NCBI GenBank assembly: GCA_902797405.1
Contig: CADBSP010000087.1
Location: forward strand, 1 to 10,707
Direction of reading: 5' to 3'
DNA: 10,707 nt
Origin: an uncultured Eubacteriales bacterium
GTDB lineage: Bacteria; Bacillota; Clostridia; Peptostreptococcales; Anaerovoracaceae
Part shown: positions 1-5,527 of the stretch, piece after piece
How positions within the stretch are numbered: position 1 is the first letter of the stretch
Layout of the letters: every line of letters begins with the position of its first letter
Program-made: the position numbers and the translations under genes
The notes under the pieces: generated by a model
Database searches by the model: none
Told to the model about the DNA's origin: nothing
The model's input: only the letters and a program-made list of their open reading frames with translations

Positions 1-89
1 ATTTTTAAAGAACATTTGCATTATACCACAATGGTGGGAGCATATTCAACCAATTAAACAAAAATCAATGATAATTGCCAAGCACCGTA

Positions 90-392
90 TCATAGGAAAG
101 GAAGGTAAGACACATCATTCTCCGGTGCCACAGAAATGAAACCTTTTAATCGACAGGGTAAGTGAAATAGTTTGCTCCACAGCGTGGATAAATCCTTCCC
201 AAGAATTGATGAAGTAATTATATTAACGGAAAGGATAGAATCGCCTGTTACGCAAGCTATCTTCATGCCGGTTAGTCCATGCTTCTCTGCTATTTCAACG
301 CACTTCTTTGCTGCCGCCTGGGGATTGGCAGAACCCATATTGGTAATAAGCTTAACCTTATACTCCCAGCCGTCTACTTTCTTTAAAATCAA
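90..392 (-). pseudogene. Remnant of an AtuA-family (acyclic terpene utilisation) gene
   Basis: The readable piece contains VKLITNMGSANPQAAAKK, then VEIAEKHGLTGMKIACVTGD. This closely follows the conserved block of AtuA/DUF1446 proteins (ITNMGAANP, then an Ala-rich helix, then LKIAVVTGDD). AtuA proteins are normally several hundred residues long. Here the open frame is only 100 residues from a TTG codon with no ribosome site, and after GDSIL the translation no longer resembles the family. Upstream, another frame reads ESRRLGV and then hits a stop just before the homology begins, so a frameshift is possible. The N-terminal part and nearly all of the rest are missing. It lies directly behind the stop of the DtxR-like gene. 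I read it as a non-functional fragment. The family match is from memory of the motif; an independent small protein is the alternative. Confidence 0.5.
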
Positions 393-457
393 AAGCCACC
401 TCGTTTCCGAAGCGGCTCAATTCTTCCTATTACTTTACTCTTTTGACCTGTTGGACT

Positions 458-820
458 TTATCCTTCTATCGCCTTCCTAATTGCCTTAAATGTTTTTTCA
501 CTTATTACATGTTCTATGCTACATGCTTCTTCGTTGGCGGTTTCTTCGTCGATTCCCAGGCTAATGAGCCATGATCTAAAGAACTCATGTCTTTCGTAAA
601 CACTTTTTGCGATTTTCTTTCCGGCTTTGGTAAAGGTGATATATCCTTCCTCGGAGACATCTATATATCCCTTTTCCTTCATGTTCTTGACCGCCACGCT
701 GATGCTCGGTTTTTTGAAGCCGAGTTCATTCGCGATATCAACACTACGAACAACCGGTTTAACTTCACTCAGAAGCAGAATTGTTTCCAAATAATTTTCC
801 ATCGACTCATTGTATTTCAT
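458..820 (-). CDS. Short DtxR/IdeR-family iron-dependent transcriptional repressor
   Basis: A 120-residue metalloregulator expected to bind operator DNA when loaded with Fe2+ (or Mn2+). Residues 1-60 form the winged helix-turn-helix (VDIANELGFKKPSISVAVKNM at about 28-48, wing near 52-63). Residues 65-120 form the dimerisation and metal-binding domain. The ligand pattern is readable by comparison with B. subtilis MntR: Met7-Glu8-Asn9 replaces Met-Glu-Asp, Glu12 is kept, His78 sits in ERHEFF, and EEACSIEH gives Cys100, Glu103 and His104. Cys at 100, where MntR has Glu, is the DtxR/IdeR iron-type choice and agrees with the adjacent feo genes. The SH3-like third domain of DtxR is absent, as in many short Firmicute members. 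The ATG has AAAGGATGG upstream. It has its own promoter (921-949) with palindromes just downstream of the start point, suggesting autoregulation. Family call strong; iron specificity inferred. Confidence 0.88.
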   Translation of the reverse strand: MKYNESMENYLETILLLSEVKPVVRSVDIANELGFKKPSISVAVKNMKEKGYIDVSEEGYITFTKAGKKIAKSVYERHEFFRSWLISLGIDEETANEEACSIEHVISEKTFKAIRKAIEG

Positions 821-888
821 AAATCATTTCCATCCTTTTAAAATCTATAAATATTAAATCTATAAAGGCATTTCGTTATTAGTCAAAC

Positions 889-926
889 TATAATAGTCAG
901 GCGAACTATCTCCCCTGACTATTATA
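889..926. promoter_or_regulatory. Perfect 13-bp inverted repeat with DtxR-like operator half-sites
   Basis: TATAATAGTCAGG (889-901) and its exact reverse complement (914-926) flank a 12-bp centre. Nested inside is ATAGTCAGGCGAACTAT (893-909), which resembles the known DtxR/IdeR type TTAGTTAGGCTAACTAA. A further small palindrome, TAGTCAAACTA, lies at 880-890. The right arm contains the -10 box of the leftward promoter of the DtxR-like gene, so a bound repressor would cover the start point. The same AGTTnGACT core recurs at the feo promoter (3966-3981). The sites are seen; repressor binding is inferred. A terminator is less likely because no U-run follows on either strand. Confidence 0.6.
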
Positions 927-949
927 ATCTTTAGTACATTATTTGACAA
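921..949 (-). promoter_or_regulatory. Sigma-A-type promoter of the DtxR-like gene
   Basis: Read on the minus strand: -35 TTGTCA (949-944), a 17-bp spacer, and -10 TATAAT (926-921). The start point would be near 914, giving a leader of about 95 bases to the ATG at 820. It gives the regulator expression independent of the feo genes upstream. Confidence 0.65.
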
Positions 950-1023
950 TGTTAGAGTATCACTTTGGATTCAACTCTATTATATTTTTTAAAAACCCCA
1001 CAACTACTTTACACTTACTGTGT

Positions 1024-1182
1024 CTACTTTAGATACGTTTCCAGATGCTTCTTTTGGCAACTGCCCGCCTGCGGGCAACCGATACACTTGGTGCCCTTCT
1101 TCTTTTCTTTAACTAAGTACCTTATAGCCAGGAAAAGAATCAGCGCAACTGCCATCAAAGCAATTATTGTTGATGTATTCAT
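1024..1182 (-). CDS. FeoB-associated Cys-rich membrane protein
   Basis: A 52-residue protein. It starts MNTSTIIALMAVALILFL, one membrane helix at about residues 5-24. A basic linker (RYLVKEKKKG) follows, then a cysteine cluster GTKCIGCPQAGSC with Cys33, Cys36 and Cys42, and a short tail ending in ETYLK. This layout (one helix, then C-x2-C with further Cys, 45-60 residues) is that of the small proteins found downstream of feoB in many Firmicutes, thought to play an FeoC-like or iron-handling role. That role is inferred from position in the family, not proven. The ATG at 1182 has GGAAAGG about 9 bases upstream; an ATG at 1189 is in another frame. It lies 160 bp behind feoB on the same strand with no obvious terminator between, so co-transcription is likely. 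Confidence 0.85.
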   Translation of the reverse strand: MNTSTIIALMAVALILFLAIRYLVKEKKKGTKCIGCPQAGSCQKKHLETYLK

Positions 1183-1205
1183 AATTCATTTCCTTTCCAA
1201 ATAAT

Positions 1206-1250
1206 CTCTAAGCTTTCTCTAAGCTTTTGCTAAGCATTCGCTAAGTATTC
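1206..1250. repeat. Tandem array of about four 11-12 bp units between feoB and the Cys-rich gene
   Basis: On the plus strand the units are CTCTAAGCTTT, CTCTAAGCTTTT, GCTAAGCATTC and GCTAAGTATTC. On the transcribed minus strand this reads as repeated CTTAG spaced 11-12 bases, including TTAGCGAATGC. It lies just upstream of the ribosome site of the 52-residue gene, so it would be part of the intercistronic RNA. The TAGCGAAT core also occurs in the two arrays near the right end. No function is evident. Confidence 0.75.
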
Positions 1251-1342
1251 GCGTCGAATCATTCTCCACGCAGCCTCTGTGCCTTCACGATTACTCTTGG
1301 CTTTTCGTTTTTTATACTCAATCTTTTTAGCTTATCGCCAAA

Positions 1343-3355
1343 CTAATGAGCAGCGACCGTTCCCTGATGAAGCGCATACTTCTTATCAAAGTCCGCACGT
1401 ATCTTTCTGGATATCAAAACTATTATGAAGGCCATCACCAGAATTGCGATTAATCCGGGAACAAATCCTTGTCCTAAATGTCCTTCGGTAAATAGTGTTC
1501 CGAACTGGTAAACGAGGAATGCTACGGTATATCCTGTTGCCAGCTGTAGTCCAATTGCGCTCCACAGCCAGCCTTGGCTCTTCATCTCCGAATTCATTGC
1601 ACCAATCGCTGCGAAGCAAGGCGGTGTATAGAGATTGAAAAAGAGGTAAGCAAGGGCACTTACAGTTGTAAGACCCATTGTCATAGCGATTTCATTAGCG
1701 CCACCTGTCATTTCCAATTCCTCAACGTCAATGAATCTGGTTAGTCCATACACTACAGCCAGAGTTCCAACTACGTTCTCTTTCGCGATGAATCCGGTGA
1801 CTGCTGCTGCTGCAAGCTGCCATGCCCCAAACCCAAGAGGAATAAGAAGCACTGCAAACGGCGTTGCGATTGATGCAAGGATTGATGTGTTTTCCATACC
1901 CTCTTCCACTGCACTGAAGCTCCAATCATAGGACTGCATTAACTGAACAACCAGGTTGCAGATTAGGATAATTGTTGCGGCTTTGATAATATATGCCTTT
2001 GCTCTTTCAAGCATTGAGAAGAATGCTCTCTTTATACTTGGAACTGCGTACTTTGGAAGCTCCATTATGAAGAAAGATTTTCTATACTTATATCCCGTAA
2101 CAAGTTTGACCAGAAGTGCTCCGAGGAAAATGAGAGCGAGTCCTAGGAAATAACTTGTAAGACTGACCCAACCTGCTCCATCGAAGAATGCTCCTGCAAA
2201 GAGTGCGATTACAGGAACCTTTGCTCCACAAGGAATAAAAGTCGCAAGCATTGCTGTTGCTCTGCGTTCTCTTTCATCGCGAATAGTTCTACATGCCATG
2301 ATTGCAGGGATTCCGCATCCTGTACCTATGATAACCGGGATTACGGATTTTCCGGATAGACCTACTCTCTTAAAGATTGGATCCATCACCGCGCTTACTC
2401 TAGCCATGTATCCACAGTCTTCCAGCAGTGCAATCAGGAAATACATAACCATTACCAAAGGAAGGAAACCTACTACTGCGCCGACGCCTCCAATTATTCC
2501 ATCAGCGACAATCGTGGTTAATATCTCCGGACTGTCTGCCATCTTTTCAGCGACCCATTCCTGGAATCCTTCTATATATCCTACGAGCCAGTCAGCAATA
2601 AGTGGTCCAAGCCATGCCTGTGAAACGGTGAATACTACCCACATGACTCCGGCGAAAACCAGAATACCCAGGATAGGATTCATGAGAAGAGCATCCAACT
2701 TGTCCTGTGCAGTGCTTTCCTTGGAGGCAATCTGTCTGGTTTCAACTTCCTTTACTATGTCGTTAACGAATGAGAAGCGCTTTCTATCCTCCCTATCGAC
2801 TTGAGCCTTATCCTTTAGGTCTATGTCCGCCTGAACGTAAGGAGCCTTTTGTCCTTTGCCCTTTAATGAAATGGCCTTTTCTATTACCTCTCTTAGCCCA
2901 CTGTCGTTATTATTTGTAGAAACTGTTTTAATAACCGGACATCCAAGCTTCTTTTCCAATGCTTCTACATTAATGACCGTGTTTTCCTTTTCATTGATAT
3001 CGCTTTTATTAAGCGCAACTACCACAGGAACGCCAAGTTCCAAAAGCTGAGTTGTGAAGAAAAGGCTTCTGCTTAAATTCGTCGCATCGACAATATTGAT
3101 AATTGCGTCCGGATGTTTTTCTTTGACGTATTCACTCGTAATACCTTCTTCAGGTGTAAATGGTGACATGGAATAAGCACCCGGAAGGTCGACAGCTATT
3201 GCCTCAACACCCTTCGTGAACTCTTCCTTTATATAACTCTCTTTTTCGCCAACAGTTACGCCGGCCCAGTTACCTACTTTTTCACTCATGCCTGTAAGCG
3301 CATTGTACATGGTTGTCTTGCCGCTATTCGGATTGCCGGCAAACGCAATTCTCAT
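1343..3355 (-). CDS. feoB: Ferrous iron transport protein B (GTP-dependent Fe2+ transporter)
   Basis: A 670-residue membrane permease that takes up Fe2+ with a GTPase domain at its N-terminus. The GTPase motifs are readable: G1 GNPNSGKT (7-14), the G2 threonine in NWAGVTV (about 34), G3 DLPG (56-59) and G4 NKSD (116-119). A linker and helical domain runs to about 225. The membrane part follows with the two Gate motifs: CGYMARVSAVMD leading into SGKSVIPVIIGTGCGIPAIM (Cys347), and the second near YTPPCFAAIGAM (Cys580). The length is usual for FeoB, although the internal gate reads GCGIP rather than the more common GCNVP. The ATG at 3355 has an ideal AGGAGG 7 bases upstream. It follows feoA by 161 bp and precedes a 52-residue Cys-rich partner. 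The whole gene is intact. Confidence 0.97.
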   Translation of the reverse strand: MRIAFAGNPNSGKTTMYNALTGMSEKVGNWAGVTVGEKESYIKEEFTKGVEAIAVDLPGAYSMSPFTPEEGITSEYVKEKHPDAIINIVDATNLSRSLFFTTQLLELGVPVVVALNKSDINEKENTVINVEALEKKLGCPVIKTVSTNNNDSGLREVIEKAISLKGKGQKAPYVQADIDLKDKAQVDREDRKRFSFVNDIVKEVETRQIASKESTAQDKLDALLMNPILGILVFAGVMWVVFTVSQAWLGPLIADWLVGYIEGFQEWVAEKMADSPEILTTIVADGIIGGVGAVVGFLPLVMVMYFLIALLEDCGYMARVSAVMDPIFKRVGLSGKSVIPVIIGTGCGIPAIMACRTIRDERERRATAMLATFIPCGAKVPVIALFAGAFFDGAGWVSLTSYFLGLALIFLGALLVKLVTGYKYRKSFFIMELPKYAVPSIKRAFFSMLERAKAYIIKAATIILICNLVVQLMQSYDWSFSAVEEGMENTSILASIATPFAVLLIPLGFGAWQLAAAAVTGFIAKENVVGTLAVVYGLTRFIDVEELEMTGGANEIAMTMGLTTVSALAYLFFNLYTPPCFAAIGAMNSEMKSQGWLWSAIGLQLATGYTVAFLVYQFGTLFTEGHLGQGFVPGLIAILVMAFIIVLISRKIRADFDKKYALHQGTVAAH

Positions 3356-3516
3356 AAAAATTTCCTCCTACTTCCTTTTATTATCTGTTTTTCCTTACTT
3401 CTTTATTTGGTTAATCGATTTTTCTACTGCTTGGTCGTCTTTTTCTAGATCGACACCTCTTTATTTAGACATATCCATTATTTCTGATAAATCAAAGTAC
3501 GCCTTTTGGTTTTAAG

Positions 3517-3729
3517 TTAAACAATAATTGCTTCCGCCAGCAAATTGTCCAAGCTATATCTTCCATCCTTTATTGCAACGATGCAATTTTTCTTTTTCTT
3601 GGAAATCAAAGTAATTGGCTCGCCCGTGTAGCAACCCAATCTAAAAAGAAAGGCGTTCATATCCTCATCTTCGGTATTGATTTCTTGTACTGTATAGGTG
3701 TTGTTAGGCTCGGCTTCTAAAAGATTCAT
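3517..3729 (-). CDS. feoA: Ferrous iron transport protein A (SH3-like FeoA)
   Basis: A 70-residue cytosolic SH3-like barrel protein that in other bacteria binds or modulates FeoB. The sequence holds the expected string of beta strands: YTVQEINTED, then MNAFLFRLGCYTGEPITLISK (the RLGxxxGxxI signature of FeoA), and CIVAIKDGRYSLDNLLAEAIIV (the final DGRYSLDxxLAxxI strand). It is slightly shorter than the usual 75-80 residues. The ATG at 3729 follows GGAGGAGGGGG by about 5 bases. It is first in the feo transcript, read from a promoter about 210 bp upstream, with a 24-bp tandem array inside that leader. Confidence 0.93.
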   Translation of the reverse strand: MNLLEAEPNNTYTVQEINTEDEDMNAFLFRLGCYTGEPITLISKKKKNCIVAIKDGRYSLDNLLAEAIIV

Positions 3730-3766
3730 ATGTCCCCCTCCTCCCTCTTATATTAATTATTCCTGC

Positions 3767-3780
3767 CCTGCCTCTGCAGG
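3767..3780 (-). promoter_or_regulatory. Small GC-rich hairpin in the feoA leader
   Basis: CCTGC (3767-3771) and GCAGG (3776-3780) pair around a 4-base loop. It lies about 40 bases before the feoA start and just after the 24-bp array in the direction of transcription. A longer alternative pairing, TCCTGC with GCAGGA, is also possible. It could influence translation, but this is only a structural observation. Confidence 0.4.
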
Positions 3781-3787
3781 ACCCATT

Positions 3788-3884
3788 CTCCATGCTTCAA
3801 CGGGTTGCAAAATTCCATACTTCAGCAGGTTGCAATTTCCATGTTTCAGCTGGTTGCAATTTCCATGCTTCAGCAAGTTGCAAT
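3788..3884. repeat. 24-bp tandem array in the feoA 5' leader (4 units)
   Basis: The plus-strand unit is close to TTCCATGCTTCAGC followed by RGGTTGCAAT. Copies are at 3788-3811, 3813-3836, 3837-3860 and 3861-3884, differing at 1-4 positions each, with a decayed fifth copy to about 3908. On the minus strand, which is transcribed into feoA, several units carry a complete tiny reading frame, ATG GAA ATT GCA ACC (AGC or TGC) TGA, all in one frame because 24 is a multiple of 3. No ribosome site precedes them. The period matches the second array at 4003-4146, and the units can be aligned with about 14-15 of 24 positions shared. Confidence 0.9.
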
Positions 3885-3944
3885 TCTCAACCACGACGGG
3901 GTTATATCTACCTAATAGCGATAAGGCTCAACTAACTTCATATA

Positions 3945-3972
3945 ATTATAGCAAAACGGTTGGGCAAGTCAA
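3945..3972 (-). promoter_or_regulatory. Sigma-A-type promoter of the feoA-feoB transcript
   Basis: Read on the minus strand: -35 TTGACT (3972-3967), a 16-bp spacer, and -10 TATAAT (3950-3945). The start point would be near 3938, leaving a leader of about 209 bases to the feoA ATG. This is the only good promoter match seen upstream of feoA. Confidence 0.7.
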
Positions 3973-3981
3973 GTCTAACTT
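3966..3981. promoter_or_regulatory. Putative DtxR-family operator over the feo -35 box
   Basis: AAGTCAAGTCTAACTT (plus strand) is an imperfect palindrome; the other strand reads AAGTTAGACTTGACTT. It resembles the operator type known for streptococcal DtxR/MntR relatives (AATTAACTTGACTTAATT) and shares the AGTTnGACT core with the sites at 880-909. Because it overlaps the -35 box, binding would block transcription of feo. Binding is inferred. Confidence 0.5.
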
Positions 3982-4002
3982 TAATAAGATACGCCTGCAG
4001 CA

Positions 4003-4146
4003 CTTCCAAAGCAATACTTCCACAAAGTATCTAAGGCAATACTTCCGCGAACTACCAGGGCAATACTTCCGCGAACTGCCAATGCAATACTTCCGCGAAC
4101 TGCCAATGAAATACCTTCGCAAGTAGCCAGTACAATAATTCCAATA
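4003..4146. repeat. 24-bp tandem array upstream of the feo promoter (about 5-6 units)
   Basis: The unit is GCAATACTTCCGCGAACTGC followed by CAAT. The two central copies are identical, and the flanking copies decay progressively on both sides (GCAATACTTCCACAAAGTAT to the left, GAAATACCTTCGCAAGTAGC to the right). The 24-bp period makes every frame on both strands encode an 8-residue repeat (for example QYFRELPM on plus and YCIGSSRK on minus), which creates open frames that I do not believe are genes. The array lies just upstream of the feo -35 box. Confidence 0.88.
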
Positions 4147-4150
4147 CGGT

Positions 4151-4347
4151 ACTCTCTCGAAGTTCCAGCATAAAGAGTCTATACAAGAATAATCCACATA
4201 ACAACAAGAGCCGCTCTTGCGAGCGGCCCTTGCTGTGCGATGTTTATGTTTTTAAGAAAGAACGTTCAAAAGGAGTAGTTTCTGTCTCTTTTGATGGTTT
4301 AAGTATAGAATACTATTGTGTCGTTTGTGTAAAGAATACTTATAAAA
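4151..4347. other. Gap without a recognisable gene
   Basis: Between the 24-bp array and the peptidase terminator I see only the GC-rich hairpin at 4206-4231. A Shine-Dalgarno-like AAAAGGAG near 4268 has no start codon at a suitable distance. The open plus-strand frame that crosses this stretch runs through the peptidase terminator and into the peptidase gene, so it is not supported. Confidence 0.5.
4206..4231. terminator. GC-rich hairpin, possible second terminator after the peptidase gene
   Basis: GCCGCTC (4210-4216) and GAGCGGC (4221-4227) pair around TTGC, and the stem extends outward by AAG/CTT with one mismatch. On the minus strand the stem is followed by TTGTTGTTATG, a weak U-rich tract. 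It could be a back-up terminator for leftward transcription, or the end of a small RNA between here and 4347. No promoter for such an RNA is convincing. Confidence 0.4.
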
Positions 4348-4376
4348 ATGGTGCAAAAAACATGTTTTTGCACCAT
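4344..4376 (-). terminator. Rho-independent terminator of the peptidase gene
   Basis: A perfect 12-bp stem, ATGGTGCAAAAA (4348-4359) with TTTTTGCACCAT (4365-4376), has a 5-base loop. On the minus strand it is followed by TTTTTATAAG. It lies 35 bp after the peptidase stop. Its GGTGCAAA/TTTGCACC core is the same as that in the 91-bp hairpin array at 9466-9738. Confidence 0.75.
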
Positions 4377-4411
4377 TACTCATTCGTTTCATCAATAGGC
4401 TTTTATAAGCA

Positions 4412-5113
4412 TCATAGATATTTCAGATCTATTTCCTTCTTTAGAAGCTGGCTGTTTAGATAAATCATATAGAACGCCCTGGCCTTTGGATGGCTTGCTA
4501 TGAATTCCGTATGTTCTCCAATCTGAATGAGGGCTACATTATCTTCTAGCGCAAATCCCGGAATCTCTTTTTCAAGGAGTCGTCTATCGAAGTTGGAACG
4601 TTCGTCATCGTTATAATGCGGGCAAACTGCATTATGATGGAGATCCAGCAAATTATCTGCCCATATGTATTGCCAATCAGTACTTCCATCGTTATACTGG
4701 CTGTTACTGTAACCACAGTAAAACCAACATACGCATCCTGCTCCGTTTCCGCTTAGAACTGCACTATCATTTTTAAATATGGTTCTAAGCTTTTCAATCA
4801 AATTTAGGCGATTCCACACATTCAGCATGTAGACAGCATTTCCTCCGCCTACATAAATCAAATCTGCCCAATCGAGCATTTTATCTATCTTTGATTCTGA
4901 ATAGTTTCCTCTAATCAACTCCAAAACCTGAACCTCCGCGCCTAATGCGCTAAAAGCTTCCTTGAAGTTGGCTATGTATTTTTGATCATCTCTACTGGCC
5001 GTTGGAACAAAAAGAACATTTGGTTTGTCCTTTTCAGTCATCGCTAAAGCGTATTTGTTCAGGGCCTCTGTTGATTCTAGGCTTCCGCCTGATATTGCTG
5101 CTATTCTACCCAT
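4412..5113 (-). CDS. Peptidase S51 (dipeptidase E-like) family protein, nucleophile apparently lost
   Basis: 233 residues, the usual length of S51 proteins (E. coli PepE, 229). The fold signature is clear: an N-terminal MGRIAAISGGSL strand-loop, FVPTASRDD, and DLIYVGGGNAVYML before the nucleophile elbow. S51 enzymes are cytosolic serine peptidases with a Ser-His-Asp/Glu system, cleaving Asp-X dipeptides or related substrates. At the elbow, family members have G-x-S-A-G; here it reads SGNGAGCVCWF (elbow Gly near residue 122), so the serine position is Gly, encoded GGA. The histidine block CPHYND is kept. The protein may therefore be inactive as a peptidase or have another role. The start has only a weak ribosome site, but an in-frame stop lies three codons upstream (TAA AGT AAT ATG), so no longer start is possible. 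It is monocistronic, with a terminator at 4344-4376. Confidence 0.8.
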   Translation of the reverse strand: MGRIAAISGGSLESTEALNKYALAMTEKDKPNVLFVPTASRDDQKYIANFKEAFSALGAEVQVLELIRGNYSESKIDKMLDWADLIYVGGGNAVYMLNVWNRLNLIEKLRTIFKNDSAVLSGNGAGCVCWFYCGYSNSQYNDGSTDWQYIWADNLLDLHHNAVCPHYNDDERSNFDRRLLEKEIPGFALEDNVALIQIGEHTEFIASHPKARAFYMIYLNSQLLKKEIDLKYL

Positions 5114-5199
5114 ATTACTTTAGTCAAATGTCTTCGGAGGCTATTCTCTTTCCACCCTATTGTGAAAAGCATTGCCGAAAGATTCCCCCTATCTAAAAT

Positions 5200-5205
5200 A
5201 TTATA
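5200..5205 (-). promoter_or_regulatory. Extended -10 box for the S51 peptidase gene
   Basis: On the minus strand, TGGTATAAT gives an extended -10 (TATAAT at 5205-5200). A weak -35, TCGAAA, lies 17 bases upstream. The leader would be about 85 bases. Confidence 0.45.
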
Positions 5206-5385
5206 CCACTACTACGTTACTATTTCGATATCTATTTTTCTTTATTCTTATAAATTTAACAAAATTATTTACTTGATTTATATAATGTTCAGAAATTTTT
5301 ATTCTCTATCTCTATTTTTTTCTTATTCTGCTGCTGCTTACTAATATCGCTTACTAATACCACCTAAATTGATAAGAAATAAGTG

Positions 5386-5414
5386 TTGACAAGCATGATT
5401 ATTTGATGTATAGT
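5386..5414 (+). promoter_or_regulatory. Sigma-A-type promoter of argG
   Basis: TTGACA (5386-5391), a spacer of exactly 17 bp, and TATAGT (5409-5414). This is one mismatch from consensus. The start point is expected near 5421, leaving a leader of about 105 bases. Confidence 0.8.
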
Positions 5415-5426
5415 TATTCGCATATT

Positions 5427-5440
5427 TGAATATTATTTCA
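5427..5440. promoter_or_regulatory. Possible ARG box (ArgR/AhrC operator) at the argG start point
   Basis: TGAATATTATTTCA fits the loose ARG box pattern TGAAT-N4-ATTCA with one mismatch and lies immediately downstream of the predicted start point, where a repressor would act. A second TTATTCA lies a few bases further on. AT-rich matches of this kind occur by chance, so the call is tentative. Confidence 0.4.
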
Positions 5441-5461
5441 CGTTTATTCATTATTATAAGT

Positions 5462-5492
5462 GATGCTTCCTCAATATTTCATTGAAAGCATC
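5462..5492 (+). promoter_or_regulatory. Two-part hairpin in the argG leader
   Basis: GATGCTT (5462-5468) pairs with AAGCATC (5486-5492). Within the loop CAAT (5472-5475) pairs with ATTG (5481-5484). It lies about 20 bases before the ribosome site. No U-run follows, so it is not a terminator; it may protect the mRNA 5' end or modulate translation. Confidence 0.45.
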
Positions 5493-5527
5493 GCAATATT
5501 AACAAAGAAAGAAAGGAGGAAATGGCT

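Noticed and set aside
889..926. Terminator for the feo genes
   Set aside because: The perfect inverted repeat has no U-run after it on the minus strand, a 12-base loop, and includes the -10 box of the next gene; an operator fits better.
3356..3516. Additional small gene between feoA and feoB
   Set aside because: No frame with a ribosome site on the minus strand was found in this 161-bp gap, and no hairpin was recognised.
3698..4197. Open frames on both strands across the second 24-bp array, with 8-residue repeats (QYFRELPM, YCIGSSRK)
   Set aside because: A 24-bp period keeps all frames open without selection. The frames overlap the feo promoter or feoA, have no ribosome site, and match no known protein.
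4230..4463. 77-codon plus-strand frame
   Set aside because: It crosses the peptidase terminator and the 3' end of the peptidase gene on the other strand and has no ribosome site.
5522..5527. Upstream ATG of argG
   Set aside because: It is only 2 bases from the AGGAGG; the ATG at 5528 has the normal 8-base spacing.
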